A stretch of 64,000 nt of DNA from NCBI RefSeq assembly GCF_002795245.1, contig NZ_PGVG01000001.1, forward strand, positions 124,001 through 188,000, given 5' to 3'. The notes beneath the pieces are model-generated. The model made no database searches and had not been told where the DNA came from. It was given only the letters and a program-made list of their open reading frames with translations. This DNA comes from Bradyrhizobium forestalis (GTDB lineage Bacteria > Pseudomonadota > Alphaproteobacteria > Rhizobiales > Xanthobacteraceae). The position numbers and the translations under genes are program-made. Position 1 is the first letter of the stretch, and the number at the start of each line of letters is the position of its first letter. Positions 16,590-24,686 of the stretch are shown here, piece by piece.

Positions 16590-18008
16590 CTAGTTCTTCA
16601 CCTTCGGATCGATCGGCGTCGTGCCGCGCAGGCTTAAGATGTCCTCCAGCACCTTCGCCCCGGCAATCACCTGCGCATCGGCGCGCGGGGCGCCGACCAC
16701 CTGGACGCCGACAGGCAGGCCAGACGCCGTGAAGCCGCACGGCAGCGACAGCGAGGGGCAGCACGCGAGCGTGACGGCGTAGACGATGCCGAGCCATTCG
16801 ATGTAGTTCTCGAACCTCTTGCCGTCGCATTCGGCGACGTAGCGGTTCTCGATCGGGAAGGGCGGCACGATCGTGGTCGGCGTCAGCAGCAGATCGTAGC
16901 TCTTGAAGAACTCGACCGCCCGCGCGGTCATGCCGACGCGCTGCGCCTCGGCGCGCGCCAACTGCTCGACCGTGAGCTTGAGGCCCTCTTCGATGTTCCA
17001 GATCACCTCGGGCTTGAGCAGGTCGCGCTTGGTGCGCAGCAGATTGGCCTTGGTGATCGCGAAATCGAAGGCGCGCAGCACGTGGAAGCATTCATGCGCC
17101 TCGCGCCAGTCCGGATGCGCCTCCTCCACGATGGCTCCGGCCTCCGCGAAACGCTCGGCGGCCTTGCGCGTGATCGCCTTCACTTCGGGATCGACCGGCG
17201 TGATGCCGAGATCGGGCGAGTAGGCGATGCGCTTCGGTTTCTTGCCCGCCTGTGCCGCCGACAGGAACGAGGTTGCGGGGGCCGGCAGCGACAGCGGATC
17301 GTCCGCATAGTCGCCGCTCATGGCATCCAGCAGCAGCGCGAGATCCTCGACATTGCGCGCCATCGGGCCGACCACGCCGAGATTGCGGTCGATACCCGAC
17401 TTCGGAGTATGCGCGACGCGGCCGATGCTCGGCCGCATGCCGACGACGCCGCAGAATGCCGCGGGGTTGCGCAAGGACCCGCCCATGTCGGAGCCCTGGG
17501 CGAGCCAGGCCAGGCCGGTCGCAAGCGCCACCGCCGCGCCGCCGGAGGAGCCCGCTGCCGATTTCGTCGTATCCCAGGGATTGAGCGTCGCGCCGAACAC
17601 CTCGTTGAAGGTGTTGGCGCCGGCGCCGAATTCCGGCGTGTTCGACTTGGCGTAGATGAGCGCGCCGTTGGCCTCGAGGTTCTCGACCATGAGGTCGGAC
17701 TTCGCGGGGACGTTGTCCTTGAAGATTGGCGAGCCCTGCGTGTTCAAGACGCCTGCGACGTCGGTCAGATCCTTGATCGGGACCGGCAGGCCGGCGAGCA
17801 GCCCGCGCGCGCCGGTCGGCTCCCGCATCAGTGCCTTGGCGCTATCCCGGGCGCGATCGAAGCACAGTATCGGCAGCGCGTTGACCTTGCCGTCGACCTC
17901 ACTGATGCGCTTCTCCAGCACATCCAGGAGCTCGACCGGCGAGACATCGCCGGACCGCAGCTTGTCGACGACGGCGCATGCCGTTTCGCGGATCAGGTCT
18001 TGAGACAA
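16590..18008 (-). CDS. Amidase (amidase signature family)
   Basis: About 472 residues of the amidase signature family. The Ser-cisSer-Lys triad can be seen: Lys in VPIKDLTDVAG, the glycine/serine-rich TKSAAGSSGGAAVALA with the cis-serine, and the nucleophile serine in GSDMGGSLRNPA. Substrate is not predictable; related enzymes hydrolyse aryl, alkyl or carbamoyl amides. Start choice: the frame is open to an ATG at 18044, but that ATG lies inside a dispersed repeat (18040-18125). The TTG at 18008 has GGAG eight bases upstream and fits the family N-terminus better. The preceding gene on this strand is an SDR. Confidence 0.88.
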   Translation of the reverse strand: MSQDLIRETACAVVDKLRSGDVSPVELLDVLEKRISEVDGKVNALPILCFDRARDSAKALMREPTGARGLLAGLPVPIKDLTDVAGVLNTQGSPIFKDNVPAKSDLMVENLEANGALIYAKSNTPEFGAGANTFNEVFGATLNPWDTTKSAAGSSGGAAVALATGLAWLAQGSDMGGSLRNPAAFCGVVGMRPSIGRVAHTPKSGIDRNLGVVGPMARNVEDLALLLDAMSGDYADDPLSLPAPATSFLSAAQAGKKPKRIAYSPDLGITPVDPEVKAITRKAAERFAEAGAIVEEAHPDWREAHECFHVLRAFDFAITKANLLRTKRDLLKPEVIWNIEEGLKLTVEQLARAEAQRVGMTARAVEFFKSYDLLLTPTTIVPPFPIENRYVAECDGKRFENYIEWLGIVYAVTLACCPSLSLPCGFTASGLPVGVQVVGAPRADAQVIAGAKVLEDILSLRGTTPIDPKVKN

Positions 18009-18039
18009 TTCTATTACTCCTATGCTTGCTCTAGGCTCC

Positions 18040-18125
18040 GTCATTGCGAGGAGCGAAGCGACGAAGCAATCCAGCCTTGCTGCAGTAGAGGCATTTCTGG
18101 ATTGCTTCGCTGCGCTCGCAATGAC
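18040..18125. repeat. Intergenic palindromic repeat, family E (GTCATTGCGAG type)
   Basis: Left arm GTCATTGCGAGGAGCGAAGC with GAAGCAATCCAG, right arm CTGGATTGCTTC with GCGCTCGCAATGAC, forming a long interrupted inverted repeat. It lies between the amidase and SDR genes. I saw a single copy in the window, but the sequence has the character of a dispersed repeat. Confidence 0.75.
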
Positions 18126-18136
18126 GAGGGATAGGC

Positions 18137-18913
18137 CTAACCCCAGCCGGCGCTAATGCCGCCGTCCACCGTATATATCACGCCCGACGTGTAACCGGCG
18201 CGATCCGACGCCAGGAACGCCATGAGGTCGCCGATCTCGCGCGCATGCGCAGGCCTGCCGAGCGGCAGGCTCTTCTGGAATTCCTTGTAGCGGCTCTCGT
18301 CGCCGAACTGGTGCTTTGCCCGCGTCTTGAGCAGGGTGACGTGGCGATCGGTGCCGACGGGCCCGGGATTGATGCCGACGACGCGGATGTTGTCGGCGAG
18401 ACTCTTGCCGCCGAGCGCGCGCGTGAACGCCATCAATGCCGCATTGCCGGCGCTGCCGCAGATGTAGTTGGCGTCGAACTTTTCGCCGGCCGCGCCGATG
18501 TCGTTGACGATGACGCCGCCCCCCTTCGCCTTCATCTGCGCATAGATATGTCGCGTCAGGTTGATATAACCGAACACCTTCAATTCCCAGGCGTGCCGCC
18601 AGGCCGCCTCGTCGATCTTGTCGATCGAGCCGCCGGGGATGTCGCCGGCATTGTTGACGAGCACGTCGATGTCGGCGGCTTCTTTCGCCAGCCGCGCCAC
18701 GTCCTCTTCCTTGCGCAGATCGACGATGCTCGTTGCGGCGTCGATCTGGTGCGCGGCGCGCAAGCGGTCGGCCAGCGCCTTCAGTGCCTCGCCGCTGCGG
18801 GCGGCGAGCAGGAGATGCGCGCCTTCCTCGGCAAACGCCTCGGCGGCGGCCGCGCCGATGCCCTTGGACGCGCCGGTGATCAGAACGCGCTTGCCACGCA
18901 GATGCAGATCCAT
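18137..18913 (-). CDS. SDR family oxidoreductase with atypical active site
   Basis: A 258-residue classical-size short-chain dehydrogenase/reductase. The cofactor motif TGASKGIG (13-20) and NNAG (87-90) are intact. The catalytic region is unusual: where a YxxxK motif is expected the sequence reads NYICGSAGNAALMAF (149-163), with Gly and Asn at the aligned Tyr and Lys places, and the catalytic-serine strand reads IVNDIGAAG. The C-terminus (SGVIYTVDGGISAGWG) is typical of family members. It may use Tyr150 in a shifted geometry or not be a dehydrogenase at all. It is divergent from the tartrate-dehydrogenase-like gene. Confidence 0.85.
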   Translation of the reverse strand: MDLHLRGKRVLITGASKGIGAAAAEAFAEEGAHLLLAARSGEALKALADRLRAAHQIDAATSIVDLRKEEDVARLAKEAADIDVLVNNAGDIPGGSIDKIDEAAWRHAWELKVFGYINLTRHIYAQMKAKGGGVIVNDIGAAGEKFDANYICGSAGNAALMAFTRALGGKSLADNIRVVGINPGPVGTDRHVTLLKTRAKHQFGDESRYKEFQKSLPLGRPAHAREIGDLMAFLASDRAGYTSGVIYTVDGGISAGWG

Positions 18914-18976
18914 GAGGGGGACTCGTTGGTGGGAACAGGATCAAATCAGTAGGCGCTCGGCCGCGCCATGGTCAAC

Positions 18977-19041
18977 ATTGCAGTGCAGCGTTGCACTGCC
19001 GCCGCGTTTGGTCCATTGCAGTGCGGTCAAAACGCGGCGGC
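18977..19041. promoter_or_regulatory. Nested palindromes in the SDR / tartrate dehydrogenase divergent region
   Basis: Two perfect inverted repeats adjoin: GCAGTGCA (18980-18987) with TGCACTGC (18992-18999), four bases apart, and GCCGCCGCGTTT (18998-19009) with AAACGCGGCGGC (19030-19041). In addition ATTGCAGTGC occurs twice as a direct repeat (18977-18986 and 19015-19024), the second inside the loop of the larger palindrome. Lying in the spacer before the tartrate dehydrogenase start, this is a strong candidate operator or leader structure; the regulator is unknown. Confidence 0.5.
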
Positions 19042-19067
19042 TGCCGGACCAACCAAGGACGTTCTCG

Positions 19068-20141
19068 ATGAGCAAGAAACAATACCGGATCGCGGTCATT
19101 CCCGGCGACGGCATCGGCAAGGAGGTCATGCCGGAGGGCCTGCGCGTTCTGGAGGCGGCAGCGAAGAAGCACGGCGTCTCCGTGCATTTCGACCATTTCG
19201 ACTTCTCGTCTTACGACTATTACGAGAAGCACGGCCAGATGATGCCTGATGACTGGAAGGAGAAGATCGGCAAGCACGATGCGATCTATTTCGGCGCGGT
19301 CGGCTGGCCGGCCAAGATTCCGGATCACGTCTCGCTGTGGGGCTCGCTGATCAAGTTCCGCCGCGAGTTCGACCAGTATGTGAACCTGCGCCCGGTGCGG
19401 CTGATGCCCGGCGTGCCGTCGCCGCTGGCGGGCCGCAAGCCCGGCGACATCGACTTCTGGGTGGTGCGCGAGAACACCGAAGGCGAATATTCCTCGGTCG
19501 GCGGCCGCATGTTCCCCGACACCGACCGCGAGTTCGTGACGCAGCAGACGGTGATGACCCGCACCGGCGTCGACCGTATCCTGAAATTCGCGTTCGAACT
19601 CGCGCAGTCGCGGCCGAAGAAGCACCTGACCTCGGCGACCAAGTCCAACGGCATCTCGATCACCATGCCCTATTGGGACGAGCGGGTGGAAGCGATGGCC
19701 AAGAAGTTTCCGGGCGTGAAGTGGGACAAGTACCACATCGACATTCTCACCGCGAATTTCGTGCTGCATCCGGATTGGTTCGACGTCGTGGTCGGCTCGA
19801 ACCTGTTCGGCGACATTCTCTCCGACCTCGGCCCGGCCTGCACCGGCACCATCGGCATCGCACCGTCAGGCAACATCAATCCCGAGGGCGATTTCCCCTC
19901 GGTGTTCGAGCCGGTGCACGGCTCGGCGCCCGATATCGCAGGCCAGGGCATCGCCAACCCGATCGGCATGATCTGGTCGGGCGCCATGATGTTCGAGCAT
20001 CTCGGAGAGAAGGCAGTCGGCAAGTCGATCGTCGACGCAATCGAGCGCACGCTCGCCGAACGCACGCTGCGGACGAAGGATCTCGGCGGCAACGCCGACA
20101 CGACGGCGTGCGGCAAGGCGGTCGCGGATATGGTGGATTAA
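19068..20141 (+). CDS. Tartrate dehydrogenase / beta-decarboxylating dehydrogenase family enzyme
   Basis: A 357-residue NAD-dependent beta-decarboxylating dehydrogenase of the isopropylmalate/tartrate dehydrogenase family. Motifs: AVIPGDGIGKEVMPEGL at the N-terminus, VRENTEGEYSSVGG, and the family signature NLFGDILSDLGPACTG followed by EPVHGSAPDIAG. Overall features fit TtuC-type tartrate dehydrogenases, which also act on D-malate. The start at 19068 has AAGGACG upstream; the frame is open further 5' but that part overlaps the divergent SDR gene and is not coding-like. Likely cytoplasmic, needing a divalent metal. Confidence 0.87.
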   Translation: MSKKQYRIAVIPGDGIGKEVMPEGLRVLEAAAKKHGVSVHFDHFDFSSYDYYEKHGQMMPDDWKEKIGKHDAIYFGAVGWPAKIPDHVSLWGSLIKFRREFDQYVNLRPVRLMPGVPSPLAGRKPGDIDFWVVRENTEGEYSSVGGRMFPDTDREFVTQQTVMTRTGVDRILKFAFELAQSRPKKHLTSATKSNGISITMPYWDERVEAMAKKFPGVKWDKYHIDILTANFVLHPDWFDVVVGSNLFGDILSDLGPACTGTIGIAPSGNINPEGDFPSVFEPVHGSAPDIAGQGIANPIGMIWSGAMMFEHLGEKAVGKSIVDAIERTLAERTLRTKDLGGNADTTACGKAVADMVD

Positions 20142-20179
20142 GGGGGCGACGTTAGCGAAAGCGAATTCCGCCGTCGCAA

Positions 20180-20360
20180 CAAACTCTCCCGTCGTCCCTG
20201 CGAAAGCAGGGACCCATAACCCCAGGGAGAAGTTGCTGCCCGAGCTGGTAACCGCGAGTCTTCGCCAAACCACTCCCTGTGGTTATGGGGCCCGGATCGG
20301 CGCACAGCTCTCGGCAACGCTACGCGTTGTCGAGAGCTGTGCTTGTCCGGGACGACAGCA
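20180..20360. repeat. Intergenic repeat block with a 19-bp-stem hairpin
   Basis: The spacer between two convergent genes holds GGGACCCATAACC near 20209 and its inverse GGTTATGGGGCC near 20280, then an almost perfect hairpin with arms 20302-20320 and 20324-20342 (one mismatch, three-base loop), then CTTGTCCGGGACGAC. No run of T follows, so a simple intrinsic terminator is not evident, but a long hairpin here could separate the two convergent transcripts. Confidence 0.65.
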
Positions 20361-20378
20361 GCGTTTTGGGCGCCCGCT

Positions 20379-21020
20379 CTACACATACGACTTCCGCGCC
20401 GGGTCGAAGATCGGCGGATAGTCGTTGTCGTCGAGCAGATCGAGAAAGGGATCCAGTCCCTCGGACTTGATCAGCGCGAGCTCCCGATCGGAAATCAGGT
20501 TCACGGTCAAAATCTCGACCGGATCGCCCTCGACTTCCAGCGTTTCGGCGATCTGCTTGTCGGGGCCGATGATCGGCGTGAGAAACAGAAAGGTCTGGCA
20601 GTCCGTTCCTGCAACCGGCGGTCTCGGCAGAGCCACGCGATGACCGAAGCCGAACCAGGTCGTGTCGAGGAATGGCAGATTGGCGAGCCAGTGCAGATTG
20701 TCCCGGACATCCGGTGTCGGCTCGCGGACGTACCACATCAGCTCGGCACGGAGTTTTGCGTCCCCGCGCACCCCCGGCATCCGCTGCTGGCTCATGCCGT
20801 TGGTCAGCAGGACATAGCCTTCGTCGGAGCCCTCCTGGCACACCGGCACGAAATCGCGGCCAAAGGCGTGAAGGTCGATGCGGCGCTCGGCGCTGTCCGT
20901 GAAGCTGTGCTCGGGTTCGCCAAACTCGCTCTCGTAGATGGCGAGCCGGTGCCGGTAGAGGTCGGCCGCCTTTGACGGTTCGCTCGACCCAGACATGAGC
21001 TTTGCAAGACGGGAGAACAT
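20379..21020 (-). CDS. Suppressor-of-fused (SUFU) domain protein
   Basis: A 213-residue protein that I assign to the SUFU-like family from its overall pattern: the HSFTDSAERRIDLHAFGRD opening of the domain, a central ELMWYVREPT strand, and FLTPIIGPDKQIAETLEVEGDPVEILTVNLISDRELALIKSEG late in the domain. No signal peptide or membrane segment. Bacterial SUFU proteins are common near polymorphic toxins as putative immunity proteins, but no toxin gene is adjacent here. Function unknown. GAGG precedes the ATG at 21020; an internal ATG eight codons later is an alternative start. It stands alone between two repeat-bearing spacers. Confidence 0.72.
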   Translation of the reverse strand: MFSRLAKLMSGSSEPSKAADLYRHRLAIYESEFGEPEHSFTDSAERRIDLHAFGRDFVPVCQEGSDEGYVLLTNGMSQQRMPGVRGDAKLRAELMWYVREPTPDVRDNLHWLANLPFLDTTWFGFGHRVALPRPPVAGTDCQTFLFLTPIIGPDKQIAETLEVEGDPVEILTVNLISDRELALIKSEGLDPFLDLLDDNDYPPIFDPARKSYV

Positions 21021-21164
21021 GTGGACCTCGGAGGCGGATGTGGACCGGGATATCTGCGTTGTCGCGAGACGACGCTGGCCGGTTCAAATCCGCTTCACGA
21101 GTGCGCTTTAGTCCAGACCTCAATGCGCGATAGCGCATTCGGCAAGGATGCGCCTCATTTCCGA

Positions 21165-22238
21165 TCAGCTCACAATCTTCTCGATCGCCGCCTGATCCAA
21201 CCCGAACTTCTTCCCGGCCTCCAGTATCTCCTGCCAGGTCGTCGGATCGACCGGAATGCCTTCGGCAAGGCGCTTCTTCTTGGTCTCGCGCTCGGGCTCG
21301 CCGGCGACTCTGACCTTGTCGACGCCGGGGGCAGGCGGCGAGCCGGTATGCCAGGCGACGAAGCTCTCGACTTCGCGCGCGAGGTTTTCGGCGGTGCCGA
21401 GCTTGGTCGGGTCGATGATGATCGAGAGCATGCCATTGAGGACATTGTACTTGCCGTCCGACGGGCCCTTGACCACCTGTCCGCCGGAGAGGGCGCCGCC
21501 GAGGATTTCACACACGAGCGCGAGCCCCGACCCCTTATGCTCGCCGAATGGCAGGATGGCACCGTACGGCGGGATTACGGTGTAGCGCGGATTGACCGTG
21601 GGCTTGCCTTCATTGTCGATGATGGTGCCGGGCTCCAGCTCGACGCCCTTGTTGTGGGCGACGCGGGTCTTGCCCTGCGCGATCCTGCTGGTGGCGAAGT
21701 CGAGCACGATCGGCTCCTTGCCGGCGCGCGGGATGCCGACGCAGAACGGGTTGGTGCCGTGGCGCGCATCGCTGCCGCCCCAGGGCGCCACGATCGGGCG
21801 CGAGATCACGTTGACGAAGTGGATCGAGACCAGCCCATGGCCGATGCACTGCTCGGCCCAGTGGCCGATGCGGCCGATGTGGTGCGAGTTGGAGAGGCCG
21901 ACGAGGCACACGCCGTTGCGCTTGGCGCGCTCGGCCGCCAGCTCCATCGCTTCATGACCGATCACCTGGCCGTAGCCGGTGAGGCCGTCGAGGGTGAGGA
22001 GCGGACCGGTGTCGAGCACGGTCTTGACGTGCGCGTTCACGGCGAGGCCGCCGTTGACGACGCTCTGGACGTAGCGCGGGATCATGCCGACGCCGTGGGA
22101 GTCGTGTCCCTTCAGATTCGCCTCGACGAGATTGGTGGACACGAGCTCGGCTTCGCGGTCGGTAGACCCACCCGCCTTGACGATGGCGCGGATGGCGTTG
22201 GTGAGCGGCTCTGCCTTGATGGTGCGATAGTCGGCCAT
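21165..22238 (-). CDS. Ldh family (malate/L-lactate dehydrogenase type) oxidoreductase
   Basis: A 357-residue member of the Ldh_2 family (NAD(P)-dependent, unrelated to Rossmann LDHs). Diagnostic segments are LKGHDSHGVGMIPRYV, GLSNSHHIGRIGHWAEQC, NPFCVGIPR and PFGEHKGSGLALVCE. Family members reduce or oxidise 2-keto/2-hydroxy acids, ureidoglycolate, 2,3-diketogulonate or cyclic imines, so the substrate remains open. It is in the same direction as a D-2-hydroxyacid dehydrogenase, a carbamoylase and a LysR gene upstream, but a 150-base spacer with a palindromic repeat separates it from them. Confidence 0.88.
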   Translation of the reverse strand: MADYRTIKAEPLTNAIRAIVKAGGSTDREAELVSTNLVEANLKGHDSHGVGMIPRYVQSVVNGGLAVNAHVKTVLDTGPLLTLDGLTGYGQVIGHEAMELAAERAKRNGVCLVGLSNSHHIGRIGHWAEQCIGHGLVSIHFVNVISRPIVAPWGGSDARHGTNPFCVGIPRAGKEPIVLDFATSRIAQGKTRVAHNKGVELEPGTIIDNEGKPTVNPRYTVIPPYGAILPFGEHKGSGLALVCEILGGALSGGQVVKGPSDGKYNVLNGMLSIIIDPTKLGTAENLAREVESFVAWHTGSPPAPGVDKVRVAGEPERETKKKRLAEGIPVDPTTWQEILEAGKKFGLDQAAIEKIVS

Positions 22239-22276
22239 TGTTGTTGCTCTTATCCCTTCACGATTTGGCGGGGCGC

Positions 22277-22390
22277 GTAGGGTGGGTTAGCCGAAGGCGT
22301 AACCCACCACTTCTGTCTCCGCGGAAACCAAAGAGGTGGGTTACGCCAAGCAGATGCACTTCGCGCATCTGCGAGGCTAACCCACCCTAC
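22277..22390. repeat. Intergenic palindromic repeat, family D (GTAGGGTGGG type)
   Basis: Left arm GTAGGGTGGGTTAGCCGAAG, right arm CTAACCCACCCTAC, with an inner AACCCACCACTT / AGAGGTGGGTTACGCC pair. Related copies are at 49922-50012 and 55611-55701. The right end supplies the stop codon (22387-22389) of the hydroxyacid dehydrogenase gene, so the element has been inserted at or has trimmed that gene's 3' end. Confidence 0.8.
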
Positions 22391-23298
22391 AAATTCACGA
22401 TCCGGCGGCAATGGACCCACGCCGCTTCAATCAGGTTCTCGCTCGCCTCCGGCGTGCGGAAGGCGGAATGCGCCGACAGCGTCACGTTCGGCAATTTCGT
22501 CAGCGGATGATCGCCGGGCAGCGGCTCGATGTTGAAGACGTCGAGGCCGGCATGGCGGATATGGCCGGACTTCAGTGCGTCGATCATGGCGGCCTCGTCG
22601 ACGATCGCGGCGCGGGCTGTGTTGATGAGGATGACGCCGCGTTTCATCGCAAAGATCTTCTCGCGCGTGATCATGCCGCGCGTCTCGTCGTTGAGCAGCA
22701 GGTGCAGCGACACGACGTCGCTTCTCGCCAGCACGCTGTCGAGGTCGGTGAATTCGACGCCGGGATAACTCTTCGGCGAGCGGTTCCAGGCGATCACCTT
22801 CATGCCGCTGCCGCTGGCAATGCGGGCAACTTCGGCGGCGATGCCGCCGAAGCCGATCAGGCCGAGGGTCTTGCCGGTGAGCTGCATGCCGTCCTCGCGC
22901 AGCCAGTTGCCGGCGCGCATCTCGCGGTCCATCATCGCGATGACGCGGGCCGACGCCCACATCAGCGCGATCGCGGATTCGGCGACTGCCGTGTCGCCAT
23001 AGCCCTTGATCAGATGGACGGAGATGCCGAGCTGGCTGAGCTCCTCCGGGTTCATGTAGCTGCGCGCGCCGGTGCCGAGGAATACGACGTGCTTCAGGCC
23101 GGCGCACTTCTTTGCGACATCGGTCGGCAGCGCGGTGTGGTCGACGATGGCGATCTCGGCGCCATCGAGGATTTCCGGGTATTGCTCGGGCTTGATATCG
23201 GGGCTCCTGTTGATTCTCACCTTGGGATCATCAGGCTTCCCCAGCCGCTCCATGATCACGGCCAGCGATTCATTGGCGTCGACGAAAACTCCGCGCAT
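22387..23298 (-). CDS. D-2-hydroxyacid dehydrogenase family protein
   Basis: A 303-residue D-isomer-specific 2-hydroxyacid dehydrogenase. The NAD-binding fingerprint is GLIGFGGIAAEVAR, the NTARAAIVDE segment holds the catalytic arginine region, and the acid/base histidine is in LSAHSAFRTPEA. Length is slightly short for the family because the reading frame ends inside a palindromic repeat. It is 13 bases downstream of the carbamoylase gene and probably co-transcribed. Its substrate is unknown; the setting suggests a 2-keto acid made from an N-carbamoyl or amide compound. Confidence 0.88.
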   Translation of the reverse strand: MRGVFVDANESLAVIMERLGKPDDPKVRINRSPDIKPEQYPEILDGAEIAIVDHTALPTDVAKKCAGLKHVVFLGTGARSYMNPEELSQLGISVHLIKGYGDTAVAESAIALMWASARVIAMMDREMRAGNWLREDGMQLTGKTLGLIGFGGIAAEVARIASGSGMKVIAWNRSPKSYPGVEFTDLDSVLARSDVVSLHLLLNDETRGMITREKIFAMKRGVILINTARAAIVDEAAMIDALKSGHIRHAGLDVFNIEPLPGDHPLTKLPNVTLSAHSAFRTPEASENLIEAAWVHCRRIVNL

Positions 23299-23311
23299 GG
23301 GCTCTCCCCGG

Positions 23312-24562
23312 TCAGGATGCGACGCCGGCGATCGCCAGCACGGTATGCATGAGAACGTTGGTGCCCGCGGCGCAGTCGCCTTGCGTGGCGTCCTCCAGCT
23401 CGTTGTGGCTGATGCCGTCCTTGCAGGGCACGAACACCATAGCGGCTGGCATGACGGTGTTGAGGTTGCAGGCGTCGTGGCCGGCGCCGGAGGTGATGCG
23501 GCGGGAGGAATAGCCGAGCGTCTTCGCGGCGTTCTCGACCGCGGCGATCAGCTTCGGATCGAAATGCGTCGGCGGCTTGCGCCAGACCAGATCGATCTTG
23601 ACCTCGACCTTGCGGCGCGCGGCGATCTCGGTGATTGCCGCACGAAGATCGCGATCGAGCGCGTCCATGATCGCGCCATCGGCACTGCGGCAGTCCATGG
23701 TGAAGGCGATCTCGCCCGGAATGACGTTGCGCGAGGGATTTGCGATCACGGCTTCGCCGATGGTGCCGACGGCGTTGGGCCCATGCTTCTTGGCAATGGC
23801 TTCCATCGCCAGCACGATCTCCGACAGTGTCGCCAGCGCATCGCGTCGCAACGGCATCGGGGTCGAACCCGCATGGCTCTCGAAGCCGGAAATCTTGCCG
23901 TCGTACCACAATACGCCCTGGCCGGAATCGACAACGCCGATGGTCTTGCCTTCGGCCTCCAAAATCGGGCCCTGCTCGATGTGCAATTCGACGAAGCAGC
24001 CGAGCTTCTGGAAGCCGACCGGCTTGTCGCCGCGATAACCGATGCTGTCGAGCGCCTGGCCGACGGTCATGCCTTCGGCATCCTTGCGCGACAAAATGTC
24101 GTCGGTGGTGAAGTCGCCGACATAGGCGGCGGACGCCATCATCGCAGGTGCGAAGCGCGAGCCTTCCTCGTTGGTCCAGTTGACGACGCAGATCGGCGCC
24201 TCGGTCTCGATGCCGGCGTCGTTCAGCGTGCGGATCACTTCCAGTGCGCCGAGCGTCCCCAGAATCCCGTCATATTTGCCACCGGTCGGCTGGGTGTCGA
24301 GATGCGAGCCGATGCCGACAGGCGGCTTCGACATGTCGCGGCCCTTGCGCAGGCCGAACTGTGATCCGAGCGCGTCGACATGGACCTCCAGTCCGGCATC
24401 CGCGCAGGCCTTGCGGAACCAGTCGCGCACCTGCTTGTCTTCGCTGCTCAGCGTCAGCCGCCGTACGCCGCCCTTGGCGGTCGCGCCGAATTGCGCGGTC
24501 TCGTGGATGGAGCCCCACAGGCGGGCGGAATCGATTTGTAGATTGGTGGCGGCTCGGCTCAT
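23312..24562 (-). CDS. Zn-dependent hydantoinase/carbamoylase family amidase (M20)
   Basis: A 416-residue M20 metallohydrolase of the group that includes N-carbamoyl-L-amino-acid hydrolase, beta-ureidopropionase and allantoate amidohydrolase. Metal ligands are visible in GSHLDTQPTGGKYDG (His, Asp), WTNEEGSRFAPAM (Glu), LHIEQGPILE (His) and SGAGHDACNLN (His). The DTQPTGGKYDG form is closest to N-carbamoyl amino acid hydrolases, which is inference. The reaction releases CO2 and NH3 from an N-carbamoyl group. It is the first enzyme gene downstream of the LysR gene, separated by a palindromic repeat. Confidence 0.87.
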   Translation of the reverse strand: MSRAATNLQIDSARLWGSIHETAQFGATAKGGVRRLTLSSEDKQVRDWFRKACADAGLEVHVDALGSQFGLRKGRDMSKPPVGIGSHLDTQPTGGKYDGILGTLGALEVIRTLNDAGIETEAPICVVNWTNEEGSRFAPAMMASAAYVGDFTTDDILSRKDAEGMTVGQALDSIGYRGDKPVGFQKLGCFVELHIEQGPILEAEGKTIGVVDSGQGVLWYDGKISGFESHAGSTPMPLRRDALATLSEIVLAMEAIAKKHGPNAVGTIGEAVIANPSRNVIPGEIAFTMDCRSADGAIMDALDRDLRAAITEIAARRKVEVKIDLVWRKPPTHFDPKLIAAVENAAKTLGYSSRRITSGAGHDACNLNTVMPAAMVFVPCKDGISHNELEDATQGDCAAGTNVLMHTVLAIAGVAS

Positions 24563-24582
24563 GCGTCAGTCCATTTTAATCT

Positions 24583-24664
24583 GTCATTCCGGGGCGATGC
24601 GAAGCATCGAACCCGGAATCTCGAGATTCCGGGTCTGGTGCTTACGCACCATCCCGGAATGACG
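24583..24664. repeat. Intergenic palindromic repeat, family B (GTCATTCCGGG type)
   Basis: Left outer arm GTCATTCCGGGGCGATGCG, right outer arm CATCCCGGAATGAC, with an inner AACCCGGAATCT / AGATTCCGGGTC hairpin. Related copies are at 46715-46758 and 59342-59446. Located between the carbamoylase and LysR genes. Confidence 0.8.
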
Positions 24665-24686
24665 GGAAAGGTTGTCCGGCTCTTTT

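Noticed and set aside
21070-21100. GGTTCAAATCC near 21082 looks like a tRNA T-loop
   Set aside because: The flanking bases do not form a five-pair T stem, and no acceptor, D or anticodon arms can be built around it. Treated as chance.
23312-24562. Assignment of the M20 enzyme as allantoate amidohydrolase, forming an allantoin pathway with the Ldh-family gene
   Set aside because: The metal-site motif is closer to N-carbamoyl amino acid hydrolases, and no allantoinase, ureidoglycolate lyase or uricase gene is nearby.
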